Shown here piece after piece: positions 33,556 to 42,613 of a stretch of DNA of 64,000 nucleotides. Both the position numbers and the translations under genes were made by a program. The stretch is from CALBJU01 sp965247125 (GTDB lineage: Bacteria; Bacteroidota; Rhodothermia; Rhodothermales; UBA10348): contig CBDFGO010000001.1 of NCBI GenBank assembly GCA_965247125.1, forward strand, positions 310,001-374,000, given 5' to 3'. The notes beneath the pieces are model-generated. The model was not told where the DNA came from, ran no database searches, and saw only the letters and a list, made by a program, of their open reading frames with translations. Within the stretch, counting starts at the first letter, position 1, and each line of letters starts with the position of its first letter.

Positions 33556-34395
33556 TCAGCCAATATGCATCTGCAGTTCTTCTCTGCGGTGCTTCTGACG
33601 TAGTTTTCGCAGTGCTTTCTCCTTGATCTGGCGGACACGCTCTCTCGTGAGGTCGAAACGCTGTCCAATCTCTTCGAGCGTGAGCGGATGCTCGCGTCCG
33701 ATGCCGAAGTACAGGCGTGTAATTTCAGCTTCGCGTGGATGCAACAGACTCAGGGCACGCTCAATATCAATTTTGAGCGACTCGTCCATGAGCATATCGT
33801 CCGGCTTGGTGTCTTCGTCATCCGGAAGAACATCCAACAGGCTGTTGTCATCGTCTTCGTTGAATGGAGCGTCCATCGAAAGATGGCGACCCGTATGCTG
33901 AAGAGCCTCACGTACTTTTTCTACGTCGACTTCCAGCTCAACGGCAAGCTCTCCGATATTGGGTTGGCGCTCGTGAACCTGTGCCAGTCTCGCACTCGTC
34001 TTGCGTATTTTTGAAATCGTCCCAATTCTGTTCAACGGCAAACGGACGACGCGGCTCTGTTCGGCGAGTGCCTGGAGAATCGCCTGGCGAATCCACCAAA
34101 CTGCGTACGAAATGAATTTGAAACCGCGGGTTTCATCAAAACGCTGAGCGGCCTTGATCAATCCGTAATTTCCTTCATTGATCAGGTCCGCCAGAGTCAG
34201 ACCCTGACCCTGATATTTCTTCGCAACAGAAACGACGAATCTCAGGTTTGCTCTGGTCAAACGATGCAGTGCGTCCTGGTCGCCCTTCTTAATTTTCTGC
34301 GCGAGATCAACTTCTTCCTGCGGCACTAGTAATGGGATCTGACCTATTTCCTGCAGGTACTGATCCAGCATTCTTTGCTGGCGTGGGACGTACAT
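33556..34395 (-). CDS. rpoD: Primary sigma factor (RpoD/SigA family, short form)
   Basis: This 279-residue protein begins LDQYLQEIGQIPLLVPQEEV (region 1.2) and carries region 2 (NLRFVVSVAKKYQGQGLTLADLINEGNYGLIKAAQRFDETRGFKFISYAVWWIRQAILQAL), region 3 and region 4 (LTLEEIGQRFDLTRERVRQIKEKALRKLR). The acidic region 1.1 is absent and the length is about 280, as in Bacteroidota-type main sigma factors. It has its own terminator. It is transcribed in the same direction as the ECF/anti-sigma group downstream. Confidence 0.96.
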   Translation of the reverse strand: MYVPRQQRMLDQYLQEIGQIPLLVPQEEVDLAQKIKKGDQDALHRLTRANLRFVVSVAKKYQGQGLTLADLINEGNYGLIKAAQRFDETRGFKFISYAVWWIRQAILQALAEQSRVVRLPLNRIGTISKIRKTSARLAQVHERQPNIGELAVELEVDVEKVREALQHTGRHLSMDAPFNEDDDNSLLDVLPDDEDTKPDDMLMDESLKIDIERALSLLHPREAEITRLYFGIGREHPLTLEEIGQRFDLTRERVRQIKEKALRKLRQKHRREELQMHIG

Positions 34396-34574
34396 ACTCC
34401 CCTTCCTCTATCCTAATTCTTAGTAGCGATTTTCTTTGGCACCTTCCACCATTTCAAGCTCAATTTTAAAACCGAGCGGTAGCGGTTCCACTTCCAAAAA
34501 GCGGCTCCCGTTCACGCGGGTAGTGGGTGGTTGTTCCCCGCGAACCCGGATCTAAAACCCTTTATATCATCTGT

Positions 34575-36119
34575 TTACGTATTGTTTCCCGAAATTTTCA
34601 AAAGGGCGTCAGCTATTTTTCGATCTTCGCTCATTCTGGGTACTTTTGTCTGAGCACTCACCCTTTTTTTAGTCTGCTGTAGCCATTCAAAAAACGTCCC
34701 GCGACGCAATATGGAGATTCTGGGAGCCCGAAATGCCTCAGATTCTCTGCGTATCACGTAATGTCGATTAATTTCTTGAAGATGCGCATCGATACTGGCG
34801 GCAAATCGGGGTACATCGTCTGGGGGTGTCTCAAATTCTACCAACCACTCGTGCCCAGGCATAGAATCCTCTGATAGAGCAACCGGCGAAACGTGGTAGT
34901 GGATCACCTTCGCGCCCGTCTTTTCGCTCGCAAGCTGGATGGATTTTCTGGCTTCGTCGCCATAAACCGCCTCACCGTAGCTGTCCAGCATTTCATTCGT
35001 CCTGCCGGCCACAACAATGCGGTGAGGGGAGATCGACGTGAACTTGACGACATCTCCCACCTCATAGCCCCACAAACCACTACAAGTGGAGACATAGATT
35101 CGATATCTGATCCCCGTAGCCACGTTGTCAATCGCCACCCTCGGCCCCGATCCATCGATGGGTTCAAATTCGAGAAACACACCCGTGTTGAGATGCAACA
35201 GCATGTCAACCACATTGGGTTGATCTTGAAACGAGATATATCCTTCAGTTGCACCGTAATTCTCTACAAAATCAACGGGACCGCCAATCTTGGATTCGAG
35301 CAGAGAGCGATACGAGGACAGGGCAACTCCTCCTGAAAAAAACACTCCCAGATTGGGCCAGATCTCTTTTACGGTGGTAACCCTCGAGTTCCAGACTCGA
35401 TTGTGGTGCTCTATCAATTTTCGAAAAAGCACCGGAGCCCAGGAGGGCACCATGGCGATCGCCCTGATATCCATCTCGTGGGTGTACTCGACCATCGCAT
35501 CCAGCTTCTGCTCCCAATTGGGCAAGAACAGGATGTCTTCGGGAACTGCCTGATAAAACTTTTTGACAGCCCAGGGAGCCACCAGATACTGCAAGCCAGA
35601 GACCTCTCCGATCATCGTTCCAGGATGATCCGGATCCTTTTCGATTCGACCGGGCACTGAGAGCAGTTTGCCAAAGAGAAAGCTTGGGTCGCCGATAGAG
35701 TCGAAATATGACAAGGCAACGCAGAGTGTAAAGCGCCGGTTCAGGTTGAGCATCGTCGTGGAGAGAGGAATGATCTTTCCGGCCGAGGCTGTACCGGAGG
35801 AGATCGCAAAGTGCTTGAACTCACCCGGCCAAAAAATATCTCTCTCTCCAGACCGGACCCGAGCGACATCCTCGCGATAGTCATCGTATTGGTGGACAGG
35901 TACTCGTTCCTGATAGAGTTTTACGGGATCCGTTGAACGGTAAATATCTTCGAAGCCAAATCGAGCTCCCCATTCAGTGCGCGCCGCTTTCTTCATGAGG
36001 TTGCGCAGCAGACCCGTTTGCGTTTCGACGGGATTCTCCAGAAACGCTCGAACAACGTTCAGCGGGCTGACCGGCGGGGGCCAGCGCGATTCGTCGAAAT
36101 CTGAAAGTGTCAGTGACAT
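34575..36119 (-). CDS. GH3-family acyl-adenylate/amidosynthetase-like protein
   Basis: This 514-residue protein shows the GH3 arrangement: VPVHQYDDYREDVARVRSGE near 75, FAISSGTASAGKIIPLS near 110 (the ATP-binding SSGTxxGKxK-like loop), FVENYGATEGYISFQ near 290 (the YxxTEGxx motif) and GLWGYEVGDVVKFTSISPHRIVVAGRTNEM near 350. GH3 enzymes, well known from plants, adenylate a carboxylic acid and conjugate it to an amino acid. Bacterial members are of unknown substrate. No partner gene is nearby, and the gene lies alone between rpoD and folP. Confidence 0.9.
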   Translation of the reverse strand: MSLTLSDFDESRWPPPVSPLNVVRAFLENPVETQTGLLRNLMKKAARTEWGARFGFEDIYRSTDPVKLYQERVPVHQYDDYREDVARVRSGERDIFWPGEFKHFAISSGTASAGKIIPLSTTMLNLNRRFTLCVALSYFDSIGDPSFLFGKLLSVPGRIEKDPDHPGTMIGEVSGLQYLVAPWAVKKFYQAVPEDILFLPNWEQKLDAMVEYTHEMDIRAIAMVPSWAPVLFRKLIEHHNRVWNSRVTTVKEIWPNLGVFFSGGVALSSYRSLLESKIGGPVDFVENYGATEGYISFQDQPNVVDMLLHLNTGVFLEFEPIDGSGPRVAIDNVATGIRYRIYVSTCSGLWGYEVGDVVKFTSISPHRIVVAGRTNEMLDSYGEAVYGDEARKSIQLASEKTGAKVIHYHVSPVALSEDSMPGHEWLVEFETPPDDVPRFAASIDAHLQEINRHYVIRRESEAFRAPRISILRRGTFFEWLQQTKKRVSAQTKVPRMSEDRKIADALLKISGNNT

Positions 36120-36360
36120 ACTGCGGGGGACGGATACGCTGCCAAGGTAGCAAAATGGAAACGCACACTGCCAGTTTCTGCTCGGACTGGGCTCCGATCA
36201 GATTCCGGCATATTATTCTAAGCTGGCGGGAGACCTCTCGATAAGCCTGCATGCACCAGTTTGCTGACTATCTTTAATGCTTCAGTGGGAAATCGATTCG
36301 CCTGCAGTTCTCATTCGTTTTCTCGCACAATCGCTGATGGCACTCCCTTGCAGATACTGA

Positions 36361-37263
36361 ATGAGTAACAGCCCCTTCATTCTCCGCTCGGGCAATCTTG
36401 AACTGGATTGTCGGGCACCCCGTGACGGCGGAGCCCACGTCATGGGGATTTTGAACGTTACCCCTGATTCGTTTTTTGACGGAGGAAAATACCTGGACCC
36501 GGCGCTCGCCCTGGCGCGGGCGGTGGAAATGTCCGAGGAGGGCGCGAGACTGATCGACATCGGAGGTGCATCCTCGCGACCTAGCGGAGCGACTTATGGA
36601 GAGGGAGCGGCGCTGATAAGCGCCGCTCAGGAATTGGACCGAATTATTCCTGTAATCGAATGTGTATCCGAATTCCTGCCCGATCTATGGATTTCAGTCG
36701 ACACGTTTAGAAGCGATGTGGCTCGAGAAGCACTTGCCGCCGGAGCGCACATGATCAACGACATCACGGCCCTTCGTTTCGATCCCAATCTGGCGGGGGT
36801 CGTTTCCGCCGCGGAGGTGCCCCTGATTCTGATGCATTCAGTAGGGAATCCCGGTGAAATGCCCCACGTCGCCAAGGCAGATGACATCGTGGGACTTGTG
36901 TTGGATGAGCTTTCCGGGGCGCGCGAAATCGCAATTGAATCGGGTTGCCGGCAAGTGCTTCTGGATCCCGGGTTCGGCTTCGGAAAGTCGTCAGCCGACA
37001 ATCTCCGGCTGATCGCCGAAATACCCCGCCTCGTCGCCCTTGGATCGCCGGTACTTATTGGAGTATCGAGAAAAAGCACGATCGGCGAACTTGTCGGAAA
37101 AGGGGACGATATTGCACCACCAGATCAGCGGCTGGCAGGATCGCTCGCTGTCACAGGACTCGGCGTGATCGGGGGAGCAGCGATCGTGCGCACCCACGAC
37201 GTTTCGGCGACTTCCCTACTCTTATCCGCCCTCGATGCAACCATGCGCACAGGAGGGAATTAG
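36361..37263 (+). CDS. folP: Dihydropteroate synthase
   Basis: This 300-residue protein joins 6-hydroxymethyl-dihydropterin diphosphate and p-aminobenzoate in folate synthesis. MGILNVTPDSFFDGGKY is the family signature, IDIGGASSRPSGATYGEGAAL is the second loop with ASSRPS, and LDPGFGFGKS and GVSRKSTIGELVG are the later pterin/phosphate sites. The length is normal. It lies 53 bases upstream of cdaA, the usual folP-cdaA pairing in this part of the tree. Confidence 0.96.
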   Translation: MSNSPFILRSGNLELDCRAPRDGGAHVMGILNVTPDSFFDGGKYLDPALALARAVEMSEEGARLIDIGGASSRPSGATYGEGAALISAAQELDRIIPVIECVSEFLPDLWISVDTFRSDVAREALAAGAHMINDITALRFDPNLAGVVSAAEVPLILMHSVGNPGEMPHVAKADDIVGLVLDELSGAREIAIESGCRQVLLDPGFGFGKSSADNLRLIAEIPRLVALGSPVLIGVSRKSTIGELVGKGDDIAPPDQRLAGSLAVTGLGVIGGAAIVRTHDVSATSLLLSALDATMRTGGN

Positions 37264-37316
37264 ATACCGTATAATGTGTTCAGTACGAACGCCTTAAGAC
37301 GAGGTACTTTTACAGA

Positions 37317-38123
37317 ATGACCGAGACGCTCATTCCCTGGGTCATACCGATTCGACTGGTCGATCTTCTTGAGATCGCGCTTGTTGCGTACATCCTGTAC
37401 AAACTGTATCAGCTGATGCGCGGAACGATCGCTGTGCAAATTTTTGCAGGGATAATGGCGCTGTACCTGATTCAAATACTGGTGACTGCGGCCGATATGA
37501 CGATCCTCAGGACGCTCTTTGGATCGATTGCCGAAGTGTTCGTCCTGGCCGTTATTATCCTTTTTCAGCCAGAAATCAGGAGACTTCTACTTCTGCTCGG
37601 CCAGAATCCTCTGATCAGACGATTTATGAGCTCCCCGGCTCAACAGGAGCGTATTGAGGAAATAGTGGCCGCGGTACGGGATCTGAGTGACCGTCACATC
37701 GGTGCACTCATTGTTTTTGAGCGCTCAAACGGATTGCGGAGTTATATCGAAACCGGAGCCCAATTGCACGCGCAAGTGAGCCGGGATCTGCTCGTCACAA
37801 TCTTTTATTCGCGGAATCCCCTACACGACGGCGCCGTGATCGTGCGCGACAGCCGCATCGAAGCTGCCAGATGCATTCTTCCTATTTCCACGAACATGAA
37901 ACTCGACAGCGGCTTCGGCCTCAGGCACCGGGCTGCGGTAGGACTATCAGAGGTCACGGACGCATTTGTGATCGTCGTCTCCGAGCAGACTGGATTTGTG
38001 AGCACGGCCAGCAATGGGGAGCTCAGATCCAATGTGAGCGTGAGCCTGCTGGACAACTATATTGTGGAAGCGCTCGCACCGAGTTTTGAACCGGAGACGG
38101 AAGCGCTTTCTGCAACCACTTGA
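37317..38123 (+). CDS. cdaA: Diadenylate cyclase (c-di-AMP synthase, CdaA type)
   Basis: This 268-residue protein has three N-terminal membrane helices (within residues 15-85) and a DAC domain. NPLHDGAVIVRDSRIEAARC holds the DGA motif, and GFGLRHRAAVGLSEVTDAFVIVVSEQTG holds RHRAA; these are the two catalytic motifs. It makes c-di-AMP from two ATP at the inner membrane, a signal for turgor and cell-wall control. It follows folP and precedes pcm, and all three may be one transcript. Confidence 0.95.
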   Translation: MTETLIPWVIPIRLVDLLEIALVAYILYKLYQLMRGTIAVQIFAGIMALYLIQILVTAADMTILRTLFGSIAEVFVLAVIILFQPEIRRLLLLLGQNPLIRRFMSSPAQQERIEEIVAAVRDLSDRHIGALIVFERSNGLRSYIETGAQLHAQVSRDLLVTIFYSRNPLHDGAVIVRDSRIEAARCILPISTNMKLDSGFGLRHRAAVGLSEVTDAFVIVVSEQTGFVSTASNGELRSNVSVSLLDNYIVEALAPSFEPETEALSATT

Positions 38124-38162
38124 TCCAGCCGAGCCATCTAGAGTTTTAGGGAAGACCAGAGT

Positions 38163-38825
38163 TTGACGGAAGACTGGAAATATGCACGTCGTCGCTCTCG
38201 ACTCGTTGAAGAGCTGCGCGAAAAGGGAATCGCAGACGAACGCGTACTGGCTGCAATTGGCAGGGTTCAGCGGCAGTTGTTTGTCGAACAGGCGTTCCTG
38301 TCTCAGTCCTACCACGATGTGGCGCTGCCCATTGGCCTGAAGCAGACCATTTCCCAGCCGTACACGGTGGCCTATCAGAGCGTGACGCTGGCGCCAAAAC
38401 CGGATGAGCGCATTCTCGAGATTGGCACCGGCAGCGGATATCAGGCGGCTATTCTGTGTGAGATGGGCGCTCGAGTCTATTCGATCGAGCGCATCCGACC
38501 TCTCTTTGAGAAGACCTCGGCCCTCCTCCGGCAGTTGGGCTACACGGTCAACTGCCGATTTTCGGATGGCATGGCAGGCTGGGAGACTATGGCTCCATTC
38601 GATGGAATCATCGTCACGGCCGGCGCACTGGAGGTCCCAGATACTCTTCTGAAACAACTGAGACTACCCGAGGGCATGAAGCCCGGCGGCCGACTGATCA
38701 TTCCGGTTGGGAGCAGAAAGCAGCAGACCATGACCTACATCGTCCGAATGGGCGAAAATGAGTTTGACAGGGTCAACATGGAGGCCTGCCGGTTTGTACC
38801 GCTTCTCGGAAATACCGTGGGCTAG
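38163..38825 (+). CDS. pcm: Protein-L-isoaspartate O-methyltransferase
   Basis: This 220-residue protein, starting at TTG 38163, carries VEQAFLSQSYHDVALPIGLKQTISQPYTVA near 45-75, the SAM-binding motif ILEIGTGSGYQAAILCEMG near 85-103 and YSIERI, then FDGIIVTAGALEVPDTLLKQL. Pcm uses S-adenosylmethionine to repair isoaspartyl residues. The TTG start is inferred because the first residues TEDWKYARRRSRLVEELREKG align with the usual N-terminus and there is no ATG nearby. Confidence 0.94.
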   Translation: MTEDWKYARRRSRLVEELREKGIADERVLAAIGRVQRQLFVEQAFLSQSYHDVALPIGLKQTISQPYTVAYQSVTLAPKPDERILEIGTGSGYQAAILCEMGARVYSIERIRPLFEKTSALLRQLGYTVNCRFSDGMAGWETMAPFDGIIVTAGALEVPDTLLKQLRLPEGMKPGGRLIIPVGSRKQQTMTYIVRMGENEFDRVNMEACRFVPLLGNTVG

Positions 38826-38839
38826 ATCGATCCAGTGCC

Positions 38840-39136
38840 TCAGTCGCTGGGGTCGGGAATCCATGAGCGGCTCTCGTGATCGACACGATCCACGATACCG
38901 ACAATGGTAGCGTCGGTTGGGGTGAGAGCAGGTTTGAATGGTATGGTCGCCTCTGTCGAGGTCACGAAGATCACCGTATCGCCGACGCCGGCATCAACCG
39001 TGTCGAGCGCCACTACCTGACCGCCCAGATTTTTCCCCACGAACGTCTTTGGTTGGACGAACAACATCTTCTGGCCTTCCAGAGACTTGGTTTTCTGCGT
39101 GGCCCAGACGCGGCCTGTCACCTTCCCAAGGTTCAT
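38840..39136 (-). CDS. EutN/CcmL-type microcompartment vertex protein (second copy)
   Basis: This 98-residue protein starts MNLGKVTGRVWATQKTKSLE and has GQKMLFVQP near 20 and LDTVDAGVGDTVIFVTSTEA near 45-65, the pattern of the EutN/CcmL/CsoS4 pentamer that caps the corners of bacterial microcompartments. The C-terminus (IVGIVDRVD) is also typical. It overlaps the first EutN gene by four bases (ATGA). No hexameric BMC shell gene (Pfam BMC) is visible in the window. Confidence 0.88.
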   Translation of the reverse strand: MNLGKVTGRVWATQKTKSLEGQKMLFVQPKTFVGKNLGGQVVALDTVDAGVGDTVIFVTSTEATIPFKPALTPTDATIVGIVDRVDHESRSWIPDPSD

Positions 39137-39399
39137 TCGAGGTCCATCTTGTCAACAATCGCTGTGATGACGGCGTCGATCGGTTTATTCTGGGTCAGTT
39201 CTGTTTGTCGGGCACTCGAACCTTGAGCAAACAACACGATTTCCCCTACCCCTGCCCCGACGCTGTCGACCGCCACTACCATCCGCGATTTTTCCGTACC
39301 ATCGGCATCGATCTCCCTTACGAGTTGCAATTTCATTCCCGTCAGCTGCTCGTCTTTTCGGGTGGCCCAAACCGTTCCGATAACTTTTCCGAGTATCAT
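39133..39399 (-). CDS. EutN/CcmL-type microcompartment vertex protein (first copy)
   Basis: This 88-residue protein reads MILGKVIGTVWATRKDEQLT, GMKLQLVREI and AVDSVGAGVGEIVLFAQGSS, the same EutN/CcmL pattern as the following gene but with clear sequence differences. The two would form distinct pentamers. It starts 12 bases after the deoB stop, so deoB, EutN and EutN form a tight run. In other bacteria, tandem EutN paralogues usually lie in a BMC locus with aldolase or aldehyde-dehydrogenase genes. Confidence 0.88.
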   Translation of the reverse strand: MILGKVIGTVWATRKDEQLTGMKLQLVREIDADGTEKSRMVVAVDSVGAGVGEIVLFAQGSSARQTELTQNKPIDAVITAIVDKMDLE

Positions 39400-39411
39400 T
39401 TCCCTTCAGGA

Positions 39412-40587
39412 TCAGATGGATGATGGTTCGAAGCTCGTGCCTTCTGAAGCAAACGAGACCTGAAAATAATCTGCAACAGTCGCAGCATGATCCGCAAATG
39501 TTGCTCTCGTTCCCAGATCTACGTTGGCACCGCTGCCATAATATAACAGTGGAACGTATTCCCGGCTATGATCCGTACTTGGCGTCGTCGGATCGTTGCC
39601 ATGATCTGCAGTCAAGACGAGTCGGGATTCCCTGGGAAGTGCACTCAATATGGCGGGAAGCGCCCGATCGAACTCTTCCAGCGAATTCGCGAATCCTGCC
39701 GCATTGTTTCGGTGACCGAACTCCTGATCGAAATCAATCAGATTGACCCAGATAAAGGTCCTTGTATCCCCGTCCTGTGCTCGGACGATTTCACGGATGG
39801 TCACCTCGATACCATCGAAATTGCATGTGGTCTTGGTAGATCTTGCAAACCCTTCTCCACCAAAGAGATCTGCCACTTTTCCCACCGAGACCGTCGTGAC
39901 ACCCTTTGCGAATAACGCCTCCTGAAGAGTCCGTGACTCGGGCATCCGAGAAAAATCTTTGCGCTCATTCGATAGTCTCTGGAACGAGCCTTCCGTACCC
40001 TGGAACGGCCTCGCAATTACGCGGCCAACACCGTGCGCGTCCACGCAAATTTTGTCTCGCACAAATTGGCACAGCTCATAGAGCCTTTCGACTGAGATCA
40101 CATCCACATGGGCCGCAATTTGAAAAACACTGTCCGCAGAGGTATAAATGATGGGAATGCCCGTTTCCAGGTGCTCACGACCGAAAGTATCAATTATCGC
40201 GGTCCCTGACTCTGCCCTGTTTCCGAGCACACGTTTATAACCCGCACCCTCACAGAACGCATCGATGACTTCGGCGGGAAATCCGGATGGATAGGTCGGA
40301 AACGGATCGGAGAGACATAAACCGGCGAGCTCCCAGTGTCCAATCGTGGAGTCCTTACCGGCAGATCGCTCGGTCATTTTACCAAATGACGCTGTAGGAT
40401 GGGAGACCTCCTTTATCCCTTCCAGGGGCCTTATTCGTCCAAGGCCCATCCGCTCAAGATTGGGAAGATTCGGCCTCTCAAGCGCTAAGACATGACCCAA
40501 AGTATCACTCCCGTAATCGCCATACGACGTGGCATCGGGTTGTTCACCCATGCCAACTCCGTCGAGCACAATCGTTACGAACAGCAT
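39412..40587 (-). CDS. deoB: Phosphopentomutase
   Basis: This 391-residue protein interconverts (deoxy)ribose 1- and 5-phosphate, the step linking nucleoside phosphorylases to aldolases. Metal-binding motifs of the alkaline-phosphatase superfamily are present: VLDGVGMGEQPDA at the N-terminus, KDSTIGHWELAG near 75, SADSVFQIAAHVD near 150, NLIDFDQEFGHRNN near 280, and LTADHGNDPTTPSTDHSREYVPLL near 330. The length fits DeoB. It lies 12 bases upstream of the EutN pair and 12 bases after the gene at 40600-41943. Confidence 0.94.
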   Translation of the reverse strand: MLFVTIVLDGVGMGEQPDATSYGDYGSDTLGHVLALERPNLPNLERMGLGRIRPLEGIKEVSHPTASFGKMTERSAGKDSTIGHWELAGLCLSDPFPTYPSGFPAEVIDAFCEGAGYKRVLGNRAESGTAIIDTFGREHLETGIPIIYTSADSVFQIAAHVDVISVERLYELCQFVRDKICVDAHGVGRVIARPFQGTEGSFQRLSNERKDFSRMPESRTLQEALFAKGVTTVSVGKVADLFGGEGFARSTKTTCNFDGIEVTIREIVRAQDGDTRTFIWVNLIDFDQEFGHRNNAAGFANSLEEFDRALPAILSALPRESRLVLTADHGNDPTTPSTDHSREYVPLLYYGSGANVDLGTRATFADHAATVADYFQVSFASEGTSFEPSSI

Positions 40588-40599
40588 AAACGCGTCCTG

Positions 40600-41943
40600 C
40601 TACTCAACGATAATACACTCGCCTGATTGAAAGGCCTCGAGCAACGCCGCTGAAGCGTCCGATTTGAGTTCGTCGGCCCCCGAATGTCGCTCCTGCATTA
40701 CTGCAACCCCGACGCTAACGCCTCCGGAGAGGGATTCATCCTCATCTGGAAACGCATCCTGAATACCGCTTGCCCATCTCGCCACGCCTTCCTTTGATCC
40801 GTGATAGAAGATGCCGTAAGTGAGCTCTCCAAATCGCTCGACGCGGGCATCGACGGCAACGTTTTTTAGTCTTTCTGAAAACTCGTTCTCCAGACTGTTA
40901 ACGTCTGTGGATCCATCGCCTGCCAGTTCTTCCCCCTGATTTAAAAATACAAGAGCCAGAGACAGTGGGTGAGCCATAGCTCGCGCACGCTCCATCTCGT
41001 CTGCGATGATCTCACGGCGAGGCTTGGAAGTAGTTAAAGCGTCCAGATCGGCCAGACCGCCTTCAGCTTCCGTATCCAGAATTGTGGTGATAAGTCGCGC
41101 GTACTGCTCCATCAGAACCCGCACCGACGCAGCTTCCAAACCGTCATCGTTCATCGTGTCAAGCACGAGCACAAATAGGTCGTCATGCTTTTTGGGCACA
41201 ACCGGTACCATCGCGACTTGCCGGATGTTGATTGGCTCGTGATAGTACCTGAGCTTGGCTTTCGGAAATCCGTTCGGTCCCACCCGCGGATATACGACGG
41301 GCACCAGAGCGCGATGACCGGACAGGATTGGTTCTTTGGCCGAGTACGATCCACCGCTACGCGCGTAAGAGTTCTGACTGATCATCACTTCGACGTGATA
41401 TCTGAGAGGTGTGTCTTCCTGCCGGAGGAGACAGACCGTATAGGCATCCACCGAAGCCCGAAGAGAACTCAGGCAAGGAATCAGCACATCTGCGTAGGAA
41501 GGGGTAGACGCCTCGGATACCATTATGCGCGGACGAGGTGCGCGCGTACGAGCTTTTCCGGTGGCAGGTACATCCATCGAATCGCTGGGCACTTCAATTG
41601 CTACCGTGTGGAGTCCCGGAGCAGGGCCTGCGGAATCGGCTGACACTTCCTGCTGTTTCTCGCCCTCGATGGAGTCGGGCGGCTCCAAATCGGAGTTCTG
41701 GCTTTCCGATTCCATAGGCTTGATTTCTAGAATGCCCAGAGAAGAAAGATCCTCTTCTGGCTGCATTGGAGCCTGCATGAACTTCTCTGGAACGTCTCTA
41801 TGACGGCGTCTCATGTTCACAGTGAGAAGGACGAGAGCCCCTACGAGAAGAACGAAAGCAAGGAGATACAACAGAGGTCGTCCCAGAACGATCGCCAGCG
41901 AAAACGAAACTACAGCTAGAATGATGAACAGAACGCGGAGCAT
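40600..41943 (-). CDS. Membrane protein with GAF-like and degenerate GGDEF-like domains
   Basis: This 447-residue protein has two N-terminal membrane helices (residues 3-43). An acidic linker and a GAF-like region follow (LRASVDAYTVCLLRQE, VAMVPVVPKKHDDLFVLVLDT). The C-terminal domain has a GGDEF-domain outline (RREIIADEMERARAMAHPLSLALVFL, then RFGELTYGIFYHG and SGGVSVGVAV), but the catalytic GGDEF is replaced by a GELTYG-like text, so c-di-GMP synthesis is unlikely. It may be a receptor or a pseudo-enzyme. It heads the minus-strand run that continues to deoB and EutN, 12 bases away. Confidence 0.7.
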   Translation of the reverse strand: MLRVLFIILAVVSFSLAIVLGRPLLYLLAFVLLVGALVLLTVNMRRRHRDVPEKFMQAPMQPEEDLSSLGILEIKPMESESQNSDLEPPDSIEGEKQQEVSADSAGPAPGLHTVAIEVPSDSMDVPATGKARTRAPRPRIMVSEASTPSYADVLIPCLSSLRASVDAYTVCLLRQEDTPLRYHVEVMISQNSYARSGGSYSAKEPILSGHRALVPVVYPRVGPNGFPKAKLRYYHEPINIRQVAMVPVVPKKHDDLFVLVLDTMNDDGLEAASVRVLMEQYARLITTILDTEAEGGLADLDALTTSKPRREIIADEMERARAMAHPLSLALVFLNQGEELAGDGSTDVNSLENEFSERLKNVAVDARVERFGELTYGIFYHGSKEGVARWASGIQDAFPDEDESLSGGVSVGVAVMQERHSGADELKSDASAALLEAFQSGECIIVE

Positions 41944-42171
41944 TCAGCGTGGGACGCAGCGGAAATGAACGAAAAAATAGGCCGGTTGCAGCAAGCTATT
42001 GGCGCCTATGACAAAAGTCAATTATTGGGGATAACCCGTCATCACTGACAGCCTCATTTATGCAAAATTCGTTTTATCGTGAGATTAACAATGAGATAAG
42101 ACGGGTTGTCGAATATTTGTGAAGGCCTTTTTTATCGTTTAAACGCTGATTTAGCCATCTTACAGGATTTT

Positions 42172-42187
42172 TGGCACGAGCTTTGAC
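42172..42187 (+). promoter_or_regulatory. Possible sigma-54-type promoter of the giant surface-protein gene
   Basis: TGGCACGAGCTTTGAC resembles the sigma-54 consensus TGGCAC-N5-TTGC, with a perfect -24 half and one or two changes in the -12 half. It lies about 440 bases before the likely start codon. Without an activator gene nearby this is only a candidate. Confidence 0.3.
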
Positions 42188-42326
42188 TTATCTGTCTTCG
42201 GAACGATCAGACTGGATTCTTAGCCCCCCATTCGACCCTTCAAGTTTTGGCTTTGAACCTCCTTGACCAGCAGGCTGATTCGACTTCACGCAATGATCTG
42301 GATGCCTCTCTGGATCTGCAGCACAG

Positions 42327-42369
42327 ATTCCTTTCGGAGTTTACACTTCGGAAGGAATTTGTGTTTTTT
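42327..42369 (+). terminator. Terminator-like hairpin in the leader of the giant gene
   Basis: A 12-bp stem (42327-42338 with 42347-42358, two or three G-T pairs) with an eight-base loop is followed by TTGTGTTTTTTT on the plus strand. The upstream neighbour is on the opposite strand, so there is no plus-strand gene for it to terminate other than a leader transcript. It could be an attenuator. Confidence 0.5.
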
Positions 42370-42613
42370 TATAGGTTTATTTAATAGTTAATAAAGACTT
42401 TATTTGTGTTTTTTACGGCTTTCAAAATGAGACTGGCACGGGATTTGGCGAAGGGTATACGCACGCGCATCAGCGCCCCCGAACAGCAATCCAATCCTCA
42501 CTATGCGACATCACTCAACTCAGTCGACCTCCTCTCGCCCCTCAAGGTGCGCAGTTGCCTGCCGCGAGTCTGTCGAATCCTCCATGCGTTCCAACATCCC
42601 CGTATTCGGAAAC

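Larger units (their letters stand above)
41944..42502 (+). other. Divergent intergenic region upstream of the giant surface-protein gene
   Basis: No gene is seen. It carries a sigma-54-like element, a terminator-like hairpin and two copies of TTTGTGTTTTTT (42358 and 42403). The upstream gene is on the other strand, so these belong to the leader of the giant gene. Confidence 0.6.
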
